DNA of 64,000 bases from Bacteroidales bacterium (GCA_024402115.1 JAKSJQ010000007.1:1-64000), one strand, 5' to 3'. Shown: positions 53,652 through 64,000, numbered from the stretch's first letter. Notes: generated from the sequence alone by a model not told the origin. Made by a program: numbers and translations.

Positions 53652-54107
53652 ATGGCAAACACCATCAACGACATCATCGCAATGGCCGTCAAATCGGCCT
53701 CTGGAAAGGTCCAGATTCCATCCAATATCCAGAACCAGGTTCTCGGAGGACTCTCTGAGTCCATCCTCGGCAGCCTCACCCAGACCGCGACCAAGGCCGG
53801 CGGACTCGACCAGCTCAAGGATATCTTCTCTGGCAAGGTGAATCCTGCAAACAGCGCAGTCACAGCTCTCGCATCCAACATGTTCGCACAGAACGTGCTT
53901 GGCAAGCTCAACCTCGACAAGGCGATCTCCGGTGCGCTCTCAGGTCTCGTTCCAGCTTCGATGACCAAACTCTCTGGCCTCATCAAGGATCAGGACGGCG
54001 ACGGTGACGTTGACATCAACGATATCCTCATCACCCTCAAGGGCGGTGCGGGCAAGGGTCTTCTCGGTGCGGCCGCAGGCATACTCGGAAGCTTCCTCAA
54101 GAAATAG
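53652..54107 (+). CDS. Hypothetical DUF937-like protein with an EF-hand/dockerin-like loop
   Basis: 151 residues, no signal peptide. Low-complexity helical, rich in Gly, Ala, Leu and Ser (QVLGGLSESILGSLTQTATKAGG, ending GLLGAAAGILGSFLKK), somewhat like the DUF937/YidB group but not firmly assigned. Near residue 115 it has DQDGDGDVDINDIL, a full calcium-binding loop of the dockerin/EF-hand kind, only one copy. 20 bp ahead of a histidine kinase gene, so they probably share a transcript. Confidence 0.65.
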   Translation: MANTINDIIAMAVKSASGKVQIPSNIQNQVLGGLSESILGSLTQTATKAGGLDQLKDIFSGKVNPANSAVTALASNMFAQNVLGKLNLDKAISGALSGLVPASMTKLSGLIKDQDGDGDVDINDILITLKGGAGKGLLGAAAGILGSFLKK

Positions 54108-54127
54108 ACTGAATCCTATTTAATATA

Positions 54128-55369
54128 ATGATATTGAAGGGCGCGATATCCAATGCCATGGCCTTCCGGACCATGGCATCAGGGACTGATGGTATCTATT
54201 TCACCATCAGCCTCTGTGTCGTGTTCATACTTCTTCTGCTCATCGTCTTCATCCTCACGCTCTATGTCCAGACCAGGAAGTCGATGAGATTGAGACAAAG
54301 GGAATTCGACGCTTCGGTCCGCTATCGTAACCTCATCGAAGAGGTCCCGATCAGTTTCGTCAAGGCGAAGCTCATACTCGACGGACAGGGCAGGATCAAG
54401 GACATACGCAACGTCAGGGCCAACCGGCAGACCCGTGACTGGTATGAGGAGAACGGCTTGGTGCTGGGTGAGAAGACCTTGCTCGAGACCTTCCCCGGTT
54501 CAGGCATCTATTTCATCGAACACCTGAACGAGGCGATGGAGGCCGGGGAGAAGAGTACCAGGTTCGCGCTCAAGAATTCGGAGCTGGAGATGTTCAGCGA
54601 GGTCTTCGCCGTCTTTGAAGGCAACCAGTACGTACATATCTTCATGCATGACGAGACCGAGATCATCCAGGCCCGCAGGAGCGCGGAGCAGAATGACAGG
54701 ATCAAGACACAGTTCGTCCAGAACGTCAGCCATGAGATACGCACCCCGCTGAATGCGATAATCGGCTTCTCACAGCTTCTGAGCCTTCCGGAGGGTGTGA
54801 ACAGCGAGGAGGAAAAGCTCCAGTACGCCGACTACATCCAGATCAACTCCAAGATGCTGATGATGCTCATCGATGACATCCTCGACCTCGGGGACGTGGA
54901 GAAGGGCAACTACAAGGTGGACATCTGCGACACGGAATGCAACGAGATACTCCGCCAGTCGATCAAGAGCGTCGAGTACAGAGTCCCTGAGGGCGTCAAG
55001 ATCTACTACACCTCTGAGGTGGACGACTCCTACCTCATCCATACAGACCCACGCAGGGTGCATCAGGTGCTGATCAACTATCTGACAAATTCATGCAAGC
55101 ACACCCGTCAGGGCGAGATACATCTGCATTGCTCGATATCCGAGATTCCTGGAAACGTAACCTTCTCCGTAGCCGATACGGGAACGGGAGTGCCGCCTGA
55201 GATGGCTGAGAACATATTCGAGCGCTTCGCAAAGCTCAATACCTTCGTGCAGGGAGCAGGACTTGGACTCAATATCTGCCGTACGGTAGCGTCGAAGCTT
55301 GGTGGCTCAGTCTATCTTGATACGAGCTATTCACCAGGTGCCAGGTTCGTTTTTACCCTCCCACTTTAA
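54128..55369 (+). CDS. PAS-like sensor histidine kinase (2 of 3)
   Basis: 413 residues: a short N-terminus, one membrane segment at about 23-50, a PAS-like domain at about 68-185 (YRNLIEEVPISFVKAKLILDGQGRIKDIRNVRANRQ), HisKA with His202 (QNVSHEIRTPLNAI), and HATPase_c (NYLTNSCKHT, DTGTGVP, GAGLGLNICR). The kinase core is strongly similar to those at 37226 and 55787, including the linker TQFVQNVSHEIRTPLN and the C-terminus ARFVFTLPL, but the sensor part is different: PAS instead of TPR. No fused receiver. Confidence 0.92.
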   Translation: MILKGAISNAMAFRTMASGTDGIYFTISLCVVFILLLLIVFILTLYVQTRKSMRLRQREFDASVRYRNLIEEVPISFVKAKLILDGQGRIKDIRNVRANRQTRDWYEENGLVLGEKTLLETFPGSGIYFIEHLNEAMEAGEKSTRFALKNSELEMFSEVFAVFEGNQYVHIFMHDETEIIQARRSAEQNDRIKTQFVQNVSHEIRTPLNAIIGFSQLLSLPEGVNSEEEKLQYADYIQINSKMLMMLIDDILDLGDVEKGNYKVDICDTECNEILRQSIKSVEYRVPEGVKIYYTSEVDDSYLIHTDPRRVHQVLINYLTNSCKHTRQGEIHLHCSISEIPGNVTFSVADTGTGVPPEMAENIFERFAKLNTFVQGAGLGLNICRTVASKLGGSVYLDTSYSPGARFVFTLPL

Positions 55370-55415
55370 TTTCTTCAAGACACAAAAACAGTCTTGATTG
55401 ACCAAAGGGATGATC

Positions 55416-55462
55416 TCTTGTCAATACGGGAATACCTTTTTAAAAGAAACGTCTTGACAAGA
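55416..55462. promoter_or_regulatory. Inverted repeat, candidate operator
   Basis: TCTTGTCAA (55416-55424) and its exact inverted copy TTGACAAGA (55454-55462) lie 29 bp apart. The right half covers the -33 element of the small lipoprotein promoter. Confidence 0.5.
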
Positions 55463-55483
55463 ATGTTTGAATTACTATATTTG
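55453..55483 (+). promoter_or_regulatory. Promoter for the 54-residue lipoprotein
   Basis: CTTG at 55453-55456, 19-bp spacer, TATATTTG at 55476-55483 followed by C. Leader of about 57 nt. Confidence 0.7.
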
Positions 55484-55543
55484 CAAAAGACTTCAAGTCG
55501 CAGTTATACCCAATTAATTATTCACACAACAAATTACTTCAAG

Positions 55544-55708
55544 ATGAAAAAGTTACTTCTTGTCGCTACTTTCGTAGCTGCGATGCTCCTTTCAGCATCA
55601 TGTACCAAGGACACTCCTTACGGAAACGTTCCAATCGATGAGATTCCACTCAAGTCGGCTCCTATCGACATTATCCCTAACGTACCAGAGCCAGAGATTC
55701 CGCTTTAG
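55544..55708 (+). CDS. Very small lipoprotein, 54 residues
   Basis: Starts MKKLLLVATFVAAMLLSASC, an SpII signal with cysteine at residue 20, leaving a mature lipopeptide of only 35 residues: acidic, Pro/Ile-rich (DEIPLKSAPIDIIPNVPEPEIPL), probably unstructured. Not recognised. It is supported by a consensus promoter with a possible operator and by a strong terminator, so it is an independent transcription unit. Lies between two histidine kinase genes; whether it is linked to them is unknown. Confidence 0.75.
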   Translation: MKKLLLVATFVAAMLLSASCTKDTPYGNVPIDEIPLKSAPIDIIPNVPEPEIPL

Positions 55709-55732
55709 TAGATTGAAGGGTGCCAATAGAAT

Positions 55733-55764
55733 AAAAGGCGATGACTTTCCGGTCATCGCCTTTT
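55733..55764 (+). terminator. Terminator after the small lipoprotein, also facing the convergent kinase
   Basis: AAAAGGCGATGAC pairs perfectly with GTCATCGCCTTTT. The stem and loop are almost the exact reverse complement of the gdhA terminator at 1095-1125. Confidence 0.92.
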
Positions 55765-55786
55765 GTGTTTTTCAGCTGCGCCGCTG

Positions 55787-57733
<1,947 letters not shown>

Positions 57734-57803
57734 AGTGTTGTTCGCATATGATACAAAAATGAGAAAAAATTGCGATATTTGGTCAGTATAAACAAACTTA
57801 CTT

Positions 57804-58985
57804 ATGGTAAACTTCAAATATTACGCACCTACAAGGGTTGAATTCGGAAAGAATACGGAAAATAAGGTTGCCGAGCTTATCAGACAGTTCGGTGGAACAA
57901 AGGTTCTCGTCCACTACGGCGGACAGAGCGCAATAAAGTCAGGCCTCCTCGGAAAGGTCGAGGCACAGCTCAAGGAAGCAGGCATAGAGTATGTTCTTCT
58001 CGGTGGTGTAGTGCCTAATCCGCGACTCTCGAAGGTGCGCGAGGGACTCGAGATCTGCCATCGCGAGGGTATCGACTTCCTCCTCGCAGTCGGCGGCGGC
58101 TCTGTCATCGACTCATGCAAGGCGATCTCTGCAGGATTCTATTACGAGGGTGATGTCTGGACCCTCTACAAGCACGAGGACCATGTTACCAGATGCCTCC
58201 CTCTCGGTTGCATACTCACGATCCCGGCTGCCGGCAGCGAGATGAGCGACGGCTCGGTCATCACCAACGAGGACGGCGGCCTCAAGAAGGACTACTGCAC
58301 CGATATCTTCCGCTGCAAGTTCGCAATCATGAACCCTGAGCTCACATACAGCCTTCCGGCATGGCAGACTGCATGCGGAGCGGTGGACATCATGATGCAC
58401 ACCATGGAGCGCTACTTCTCTATCAATGACGATATGGAGATCACCGACGCCATCGCAGAAGCTCTCCTCCGTACAGTGAAGACCGAGGTTGCGAAGGTGC
58501 TCAAGAACCCTACCGACTATAATTCACGCGCGCAGATCATGTGGGCGGGCAGCCTTGCGCATAACGACCTTACCGGCTGCGGCACCACTGGCGACTGGGC
58601 GACCCACTGCCTCGAGCACGAGCTCAGCGGCATGTTCGACGTTTCGCACGGTGCCGGTCTTGCTGCAATGTGGGGCAGCTGGGCGCGCTACGTCCGCGAG
58701 GAGAACATGAGCCGTTTCGCACGCTTCGCAGTCAACGTCATGGGCGTTGATCCGGGCGATATGAGCTGTGAGGAGCTTGCTGAGGCCGGAATCCAGGCTA
58801 TGGAGGCTTTCTATCACTCAATCGGCATGCCTACCAGCATCAACGAACTCATCGGCAAGGACATCACCGACGAGCAGATCGAGGAAATGGCAGACAAGTG
58901 CAGCAACTACGGCAAGACCACCGTCGGTGCGCTCAAGGTCCTCAGCCGTGACGACATGGCTGCAATCTACAGAATGGCAAGATAA
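57804..58985 (+). CDS. Iron-containing alcohol dehydrogenase (BDH/YqhD type)
   Basis: 393 residues, NADPH-dependent reduction of aldehydes. Rossmann part with VAVGGGSVIDSCKAIS (GGGS phosphate loop), TIPAAGSEMSDGSVITNE, and metal ligands in AVDIMMHTMERYF (Asp, His), HELSGMFDVSHGAGLA (His, His). Closest to butanol dehydrogenase/YqhD. First of four genes (then Gfo/Idh, GH3, MgtC) with gaps of 25, 15 and 6 bp. In a sugar-rich operon a role as fermentative alcohol sink or aldehyde detoxifier is plausible. Confidence 0.93.
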   Translation: MVNFKYYAPTRVEFGKNTENKVAELIRQFGGTKVLVHYGGQSAIKSGLLGKVEAQLKEAGIEYVLLGGVVPNPRLSKVREGLEICHREGIDFLLAVGGGSVIDSCKAISAGFYYEGDVWTLYKHEDHVTRCLPLGCILTIPAAGSEMSDGSVITNEDGGLKKDYCTDIFRCKFAIMNPELTYSLPAWQTACGAVDIMMHTMERYFSINDDMEITDAIAEALLRTVKTEVAKVLKNPTDYNSRAQIMWAGSLAHNDLTGCGTTGDWATHCLEHELSGMFDVSHGAGLAAMWGSWARYVREENMSRFARFAVNVMGVDPGDMSCEELAEAGIQAMEAFYHSIGMPTSINELIGKDITDEQIEEMADKCSNYGKTTVGALKVLSRDDMAAIYRMAR

Positions 58986-59010
58986 TATCAACCTACAGTA
59001 CACTTGAACT

Positions 59011-59988
59011 ATGAAAGTCGGAATAATCGGAGCAGGCTGGATCGCCGAAAGGATGGCGGTGGCCCTCAATGGCCTCAAGAGGCCGGACATAACCTGTCAC
59101 GCAATCGCATCAAGAAGCCTTGAGAAGGCCCAGGCATTCGCTAAGCAGTGGAATATTCCAAAGGCATACGGCAGCTATGAGGAACTCGTGGCTGACCCGG
59201 ATATCGATCTCGTATACATCGCGACCCCTCACTCGCACCACTATCAGCATTCTGTCCTCGCAATCAACGCAGGCAAGGCAGTCCTTTGCGAGAAGGCATT
59301 CACCGCAAATGCGAGGGAGGCTGAGGCTCTCCTCAACCTCGCGCACGAGAAGGGCGTATTCATCACCGAGGCCATCTGGACCAGGTACATGCCTCTCTCT
59401 CTCAAGATCATGCAGCTTCTCAAGGACGGTGTGATCGGACGTCCGCGCCAGATCTCGGCCAGCCTCTGCTATGCAATGGAGTTCAAGGAGAGAATCGTCC
59501 GTCCGGACCTCTGCGGCGGCGCGCTCCTCGACCTCGGCGTATACAGCATCAACTTCGCAAGGATGTTCTTCGGAACAGACATCGTGAAGTCGGACTCCAT
59601 GTGCATCAAGAACGACACCGGCATGGACCTCTACAACAACGTCATCCTCCAGTGGGCTGACGGCAAGGTCGCCAACCTCCAGTCAAGCTGCCTCAGCCGC
59701 TGCAACCGCCAGGGTCTCATCACCGGCGACGACGGCTACATCGTCGTCGACAACATCAACTGCCCTGAGCGTGCCCGCGTTTACGATGCCGACTACAAGC
59801 TCGTCGCAGAGTACCTTCCTGAGCCAGATCAGGTCAATGGCTACGAGTATCAGGTGATCGCCTGCAAGGAAGCCATGGACCAGGGACTCCTCGAGTCGCC
59901 GTACATGCCTCATGAGGAGACTCTCTCGATCATGAAGCAGATGGATGCCCTCCGCAAGGAATGGGGCGTGGTCTATCCAATGGACTGA
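59011..59988 (+). CDS. Gfo/Idh/MocA-family oxidoreductase
   Basis: 325 residues. N-terminal Rossmann (IGAGWIAERMAVALNGL), YIATPHSHHYQH, and the family Glu-Lys as LCEKAFTANAREAEAL (EKAF where many have EKPL); C-terminal alpha/beta domain with GGALLDLGVYSINFARMFFG. Oxidises a sugar or sugar derivative with NAD(P). The position before the GH3 gene suggests it acts on the released product. The substrate cannot be told. Confidence 0.9.
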   Translation: MKVGIIGAGWIAERMAVALNGLKRPDITCHAIASRSLEKAQAFAKQWNIPKAYGSYEELVADPDIDLVYIATPHSHHYQHSVLAINAGKAVLCEKAFTANAREAEALLNLAHEKGVFITEAIWTRYMPLSLKIMQLLKDGVIGRPRQISASLCYAMEFKERIVRPDLCGGALLDLGVYSINFARMFFGTDIVKSDSMCIKNDTGMDLYNNVILQWADGKVANLQSSCLSRCNRQGLITGDDGYIVVDNINCPERARVYDADYKLVAEYLPEPDQVNGYEYQVIACKEAMDQGLLESPYMPHEETLSIMKQMDALRKEWGVVYPMD

Positions 59989-60003
59989 TAACTTTAAGAT
60001 AAT

Positions 60004-62319
60004 ATGTATAGGAAACTCACACTCGTGGCTGCAGCAGCCGTCGCTTCGATGACTGCATTCGCTCAGCCAAAGCTTACCAAGGACAACATCGACGAGGTCC
60101 TCTCGGCAATGACTCTCGAGGAGAAGGCCACTCTCGTGGTCGGCTCCGGATGGGGTGGAATGTCAGCCGGATCCCTTACAGGATCTGACCGCTCCCTCGT
60201 GGAGGGCGCAGCAGGAACCACCCAGGCCATTCCACGCCTCGGCATTCCAAACACTGTGCTCGCCGACGGCCCTGCCGGCCTCCGCATCAACCCTACCCGC
60301 CAGGGGACTGACAAGACTTTCTACTGTACCGGTTTCCCTGTAGGTACGGTTCTCGCCTGCAGCTTCGACGTGAATCTCGTCGAGGAGCTTACCAGGCTCA
60401 TGGGCAACGAGGTTCTCGAATACGGTGCCGACGTGCTTCTCGCACCTGGTATGAACCTCCACAGAAATCCTCTCTGCGGCCGTAATTTCGAGTATTTCTC
60501 CGAGGACCCTCTCCTCAGCGGAAAGATGGCTGCGGCGTACGTAAGGGGTATTCAGAGCCAGGGCGTGGGCGTCTCTGTGAAGCATTTCATGGGCAACGAC
60601 CAGGAGATCAACCGCTCCGAGAACGATTCCCGCATCCCTGTCAGGGCTCTTCGTGAGCTCTATCTCAAGAATTTCGAGATTGCTGTCCGCGAGTCTGATC
60701 CTTGGACCGTGATGTCTTCATACAACAGGACCAACGGCGTCTTCACCCAGCAGAACTTCGAGCTTCTCCAGACCATACTCCGTGACGAGTGGGGTTTCAA
60801 CGGTATCGTGATGACCGATTGGGGTGCAAAGGAAGGTACCGTAGCTGCGGTACATGCAGGTAACGACCTTATGGAGCCAGGTACTCCGGTCGAGACCCAG
60901 CGCATCATCGCCGCAGTGAAGGACGGCTCACTCTCGATTGCAGACCTCGACAGGAATGTACGCAGGATGCTCGAGTACATCGTGAAGACTCCACGCTTCA
61001 ACGGCTACAAGTACAGCAACAATCCTGACCTCAAGGCACATGCAGAGCGCGTTCGCAAGGCTGCTGCCGACGGAATGGTCCTTCTCAAGAACGATGCTGA
61101 CGTGCTTCCGCTCGCTGGCGTGAAGAACGTAGCTCTCTTCGGACTCAATGCATATAAGTCAATCGCCGGCGGTACCGGTTCTGGTAACGTGAACAAGCCT
61201 TATATCCGCAACATCGACGAAGGTCTCAAGGCTGCAGGTTTCGTTCTCGATGAGAAGATCTGCACTCTCTACAAGTCATACAGGGAGTATGTCAACGCAG
61301 AGAACGCAATCGCACGCGTCATTCCTCAGGAAGGCCTCGGCGGTGGTGGAATGTTCGGCGAGGGCGTGATGGCAGAGATGACCGTCCGTCCAGAGGTCGT
61401 ACAGGCTTCTGTCAATGGCAACGATGCTGCTGTGATCGTGATCGGACGTAACGCAGGTGAGGGTGACGACCGCGTGCTTGCAGGTGACTTCGAACTCACC
61501 GCAGCTGAGCGCAACCTCATCACCAATGTGACCAACGAGTACCACCTTGCAGGCAAGAAGGTCATCGTCGTCCTCAATGTCGGCGGTGTAGTGGAGACTG
61601 CTTCATGGAAGTCGCTTCCTGACGCGATCCTCCTCGCATGGACCCCAGGCCAGGAGGTCGGCAACTCTGTGGCTGACATCCTCACCGGTAAGTCAAATCC
61701 TTCAGGTAAGCTCTCAATGACCTTCCCAATGGCATACCTTGACATCCCTTCATCAAAGAACTTCCCATACTACAAGCCACGTTCTTCAAGGGGTAGCAGG
61801 AATCCTCAGCCGGTCAAAGACTATGACTATACTGACTACGCCGAGGGACTCAACGTCGGATATCGCTATTTCAATACCGTAGGTAAGGAAGTTTCTTATC
61901 CATTCGGATTCGGTCTCAGCTATACCACCTTCGAATACAGCGCTCCAGTCGTGAAACTTGCCAAGGACGGAACTCTCAGCGTCAGCGTGACCGTGAAGAA
62001 TACTGGTAAGGTTGCCGGTAAGGAGGCAGTACAGGTTTACGTTGCTGCTCCTGCAGGCGGACTTGTTAAGCCAGAGTCCGAGCTCAAGGCCTTCGCAAAG
62101 ACCCGTGAACTCAAGCCTGGTGAGAGCCAGACCCTCACCATGACAGCTGATGCTTATACTCTTGCATCTTTCAACGAGGCTGCCTCACAGTGGGAGACCG
62201 CTGCCGGCAAGTATACCGTGAAGATCGGTGCGAGCGCAACTGACATCCGCCACACAGCTACCGTTACCATGAAGACTGCCCAGAGCTGGCCAGTCAATAA
62301 TGTTATGGCCCTTAAGTAA
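60004..62319 (+). CDS. GH3 beta-glucosidase, secreted
   Basis: 771 residues, standard three-domain GH3: signal peptide (MYRKLTLVAAAAVASMTAFAQ), catalytic TIM barrel with LADGPAGLRI, KHFMGNDQE and nucleophile Asp272 in VMTDWGA; GH3 C sandwich (VLLKNDADVLPL...GFGLSYTTFEY); C-terminal fibronectin-like domain. The TDWGA form is that of beta-glucosidases (BglX/BglB-like), unlike the TGDCAAI of the xylosidase-type GH3 at 42702. Probably periplasmic, acting on cellobiose or mixed-linkage oligosaccharides. Third gene of the four-gene operon. Confidence 0.93.
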   Translation: MYRKLTLVAAAAVASMTAFAQPKLTKDNIDEVLSAMTLEEKATLVVGSGWGGMSAGSLTGSDRSLVEGAAGTTQAIPRLGIPNTVLADGPAGLRINPTRQGTDKTFYCTGFPVGTVLACSFDVNLVEELTRLMGNEVLEYGADVLLAPGMNLHRNPLCGRNFEYFSEDPLLSGKMAAAYVRGIQSQGVGVSVKHFMGNDQEINRSENDSRIPVRALRELYLKNFEIAVRESDPWTVMSSYNRTNGVFTQQNFELLQTILRDEWGFNGIVMTDWGAKEGTVAAVHAGNDLMEPGTPVETQRIIAAVKDGSLSIADLDRNVRRMLEYIVKTPRFNGYKYSNNPDLKAHAERVRKAAADGMVLLKNDADVLPLAGVKNVALFGLNAYKSIAGGTGSGNVNKPYIRNIDEGLKAAGFVLDEKICTLYKSYREYVNAENAIARVIPQEGLGGGGMFGEGVMAEMTVRPEVVQASVNGNDAAVIVIGRNAGEGDDRVLAGDFELTAAERNLITNVTNEYHLAGKKVIVVLNVGGVVETASWKSLPDAILLAWTPGQEVGNSVADILTGKSNPSGKLSMTFPMAYLDIPSSKNFPYYKPRSSRGSRNPQPVKDYDYTDYAEGLNVGYRYFNTVGKEVSYPFGFGLSYTTFEYSAPVVKLAKDGTLSVSVTVKNTGKVAGKEAVQVYVAAPAGGLVKPESELKAFAKTRELKPGESQTLTMTADAYTLASFNEAASQWETAAGKYTVKIGASATDIRHTATVTMKTAQSWPVNNVMALK

Positions 62320-62325
62320 CAGATT

Positions 62326-62754
62326 ATGGAAATCACACTCAACGTCGCGCTCGTCCGTCTCCTCGTCAGCCTTGTGCTTGGCTGCGCGATCGGAATCGAG
62401 AGGCTCATCAGCAATCATCCGGCAGGCGTGAGGACATTCATGCTCATCACCCTCGGCTCGACGCTTGCAACCATCGCGTCCATCTATATCTGTCAGGACA
62501 ACCTCGGACTTCACAACGGTGACCCAGGCCGTATCGCGGCCTCGATCCTCACCGGCGTGGGATTCATCGGTGCGGGTCTCATCATCAAGAATGACGACCG
62601 CGTTTCCGGCATCACCACTGCTGCATGCATCTTCGTTACCGCAGTGATCGGAGTTGCTGTGGGCGTGGGGCTTCTCATCCCGTCCGCAGTGGCAACGGTG
62701 GCTGTCATCCTGATACTCCTTTCTTCAAGAAATTACAAGAAGAACAAGCAATAG
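62326..62754 (+). CDS. MgtC/SapB-family membrane protein
   Basis: 142 residues, four membrane segments. Family blocks GCAIGIERLISNHPAGVRTFMLITLGSTL and GVGFIGAGLIIKNDDRVSGITTAACIFVTAVIGVAVG are intact; no C-terminal ACT-like domain, so it is the short form. In pathogens MgtC modulates ATP synthase under low magnesium; here the role is unknown. Last gene of the operon with Fe-ADH, Gfo/Idh and GH3, 6 bp after the GH3 stop. Confidence 0.9.
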   Translation: MEITLNVALVRLLVSLVLGCAIGIERLISNHPAGVRTFMLITLGSTLATIASIYICQDNLGLHNGDPGRIAASILTGVGFIGAGLIIKNDDRVSGITTAACIFVTAVIGVAVGVGLLIPSAVATVAVILILLSSRNYKKNKQ

Positions 62755-62774
62755 GGGATAAGAATCACATATTG

Positions 62775-62806
62775 AAAGCTGGCCACGGACGTGACCAGCT
62801 TTTTTT
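62775..62806 (+). terminator. Terminator after the Fe-ADH/Gfo/GH3/MgtC operon
   Basis: AAAGCTGG pairs with CCAGCTTT, continued inside by CAC/GTG after a mismatch, followed by a run of T. Confidence 0.92.
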
Positions 62807-62905
62807 ATGTGGGGGAATTTATATTGTATGTGTTTTGGAATTTTTTGCTAAATTCGCACGCCAAATTGGCAGATTTTATCAAAATTTTCTAAAATATTGG
62901 ACTTT

Positions 62906-64000
62906 ATGTCATTTAAATCTCTTAAGGCCCTCTTGCCTTTCACCTTGTCCGCTCTGCTTTTCGCATCTTGCAAGCATGAAGACATTCCTGTTGAGAGGCC
63001 GTCCCGGGAGATCTCGTCCGTCGTGAGTGGCGGTGCTGCAGGAAATTACTCTGTGCCATTTACGGTCAAGAATTCTGTCGAAGGAACTAAGCTTCAGGCG
63101 AGCACTGATGCAGATTGGATTTCAGAAGTCAAGGTGGTCGATTCAGACGTAACCTTCTCTGCGACAGCTAACCTTTCTGCACCTAGAGCGGCAGATCTCA
63201 AGGTCAGCTATGGCGAAATCTCGAAGAACGTGACTGTTACTCAGTCCAGCTTCAAGTTTGAGTCATTCAATATCTCTGTATCCAACATCAAGCCAACTGG
63301 AGCATCCGTAAAGATTCAGCCAAGGTCTTACAGGGACAATTACTTCTTTGAAGTACTTTCCAAGTCGGCTGTCGACAAGTATCTTGCTCTCGACACCAAC
63401 AAGCCAGGTGACAAGGCTTATGCTGAGGCTCTCTATCAGAGCGACCTTGAGTATCTCAATGATATGGCCAAGAGTCACAATGAGGATCTCTACGAATATC
63501 TCAATTCGATCCCTAATATGTATAAGGTGACCGTAAAAGGCGATGCAACCGAGGTCACTTACTCTACGCTCAAGCGTGATACAGAGTATTATGTGATCGT
63601 ATACGGAATGGATTTCGACGGAACCAGGACTACAGAGGTGGCTCTCTTCCTCTTCAGTACCCACATCCCGTCTGACAATTCTATGACCTTCACTGCGACC
63701 GTCACCGATGTCAAGGCAAATTCTGCACATATCACCATCGTTCCTTCGGATCCTAAGGCTACCTACTACTGGACCTATGTTTCCGAGACTGATTACAATA
63801 AGTATACGACTTCTCAGATCGTAGAGCTTCTCATTGCCGCAATGAAGGAGCAGGCCGTGTTCGGTTATTCGATCAAGGACTTCCTTAGTACCGGTACTTC
63901 GAATGAGACCGCTACTGATCTTTCGATGGGTACCACTTATCACATCTTTGCGTGGGGAATGGATGAGACCGGTGCAGTTACTACAGATATCCAGGTTCTC
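62906..64000 (+). CDS. BACON-domain lipoprotein, N-terminal part
   Basis: Open from the ATG at 62906 to the window end (365 residues, no stop). SpII signal with cysteine at residue 22 (LSALLFASCKHED). Residues about 35-115 are a BACON-type Ig domain (ISSVVSGGAAGNYSVPFTVKNS...ADWISEV...NVTVTQSS), common in Bacteroidales carbohydrate-binding and mucin-related surface proteins. After it come two or more fibronectin-like units (SVSNIKPTGASVKIQPRS...RDTEYYVIVYGMD and TVTDVKANSAHITIVPSD...GTTYHIFAWGMD). The C-terminal part, which could hold a catalytic or anchoring domain, lies outside the window. Confidence 0.8.
   Translation, partial: MSFKSLKALLPFTLSALLFASCKHEDIPVERPSREISSVVSGGAAGNYSVPFTVKNSVEGTKLQASTDADWISEVKVVDSDVTFSATANLSAPRAADLKVSYGEISKNVTVTQSSFKFESFNISVSNIKPTGASVKIQPRSYRDNYFFEVLSKSAVDKYLALDTNKPGDKAYAEALYQSDLEYLNDMAKSHNEDLYEYLNSIPNMYKVTVKGDATEVTYSTLKRDTEYYVIVYGMDFDGTRTTEVALFLFSTHIPSDNSMTFTATVTDVKANSAHITIVPSDPKATYYWTYVSETDYNKYTTSQIVELLIAAMKEQAVFGYSIKDFLSTGTSNETATDLSMGTTYHIFAWGMDETGAVTTDIQVL

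Noticed and set aside
63263..63943. 226-codon minus-strand frame at the window end
   Set aside because: Antisense to the BACON lipoprotein, which is open to the window end and has a signal peptide and recognisable domains.

Overview
This is a 64 kb stretch of a Bacteroidales chromosome. It most likely comes from an uncultured, fibre-degrading gut or rumen lineage; the genus cannot be read from the sequence. The evidence is a short primary sigma factor of the Bacteroidetes type, many promoters of the TTTG / TAnnTTTG type with about 19-20 bp between the boxes, many SpII lipoproteins, BACON, FISUMP, DUF6249 and DUF2807 families, and TPR-containing histidine kinases. Coding density is high and there is no prophage, transposase, CRISPR array or rRNA. 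One tRNA (Cys) is present.

Layout. 1-5.6 kb: end of gdhA, a zinc-type CDF exporter with trmO, and a GH8-GH43 xylan pair. 5.6-14.8 kb, mostly minus strand: a structured inverted repeat, a FISUMP lipoprotein, a CE1 esterase, a cupin, a POT peptide transporter, a GH25 lysozyme, rubrerythrin, and a pepC-pssA-nhaC operon. 14.9-26.6 kb: hydrolase, uxuA with an SDR oxidoreductase (glucuronate catabolism), a DEDDy exonuclease, rlmI-like methylase, tRNA-Cys, a nucleoside-hydrolase-like lipoprotein, glpK, a second CE1 esterase, lysA, purU and a DnaQ-type exonuclease. 26.6-37.1 kb: an acetyl-esterase-like hydrolase, an ECF sigma operon with its probable regulon, queC with a queuosine-precursor transporter behind a candidate preQ1 riboswitch, a UvrD helicase and rpoD. 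37.2-42.7 kb: TPR histidine kinase, short FNT channel, CotH-like protein, a plug-only TonB-type protein. 42.7-51.9 kb: a 1280-residue multidomain GH3 enzyme, DUF1232, a membrane-bound AraC regulator, a topoisomerase III fused in frame to a cyclophilin, and an aldo/keto reductase. 52-57.7 kb: a stand-alone receiver, a nuclease/phospholipase-like protein, an EF-hand-like protein, two more histidine kinases and a 54-residue lipoprotein. 57.8-64 kb: a four-gene operon (Fe-ADH, Gfo/Idh, GH3, MgtC) and the start of a BACON lipoprotein.

How it works together. Xylan breakdown is the main metabolic theme: GH8 exo-oligoxylanase, GH43, two GH3 enzymes, two CE1 esterases and a further esterase act on the polymer, and UxuA plus an SDR reductase take the glucuronate side chains into the Entner-Doudoroff route. 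No SusC/SusD pair is present, so these are scattered small operons rather than a classic PUL.

The strongest unusual points are the TopB-cyclophilin fusion, a small ECF regulon readable from matching promoter sequences (AAC-N16/17-CGTCTAA in front of the sigma operon, yccF and the DUF2807 gene), a 21-bp-period repeat array in the same intergenic region, a candidate preQ1-I pseudoknot, a near-identical hairpin used as terminator 54 kb apart in opposite orientation, and three similar histidine kinases with only one receiver protein close by.
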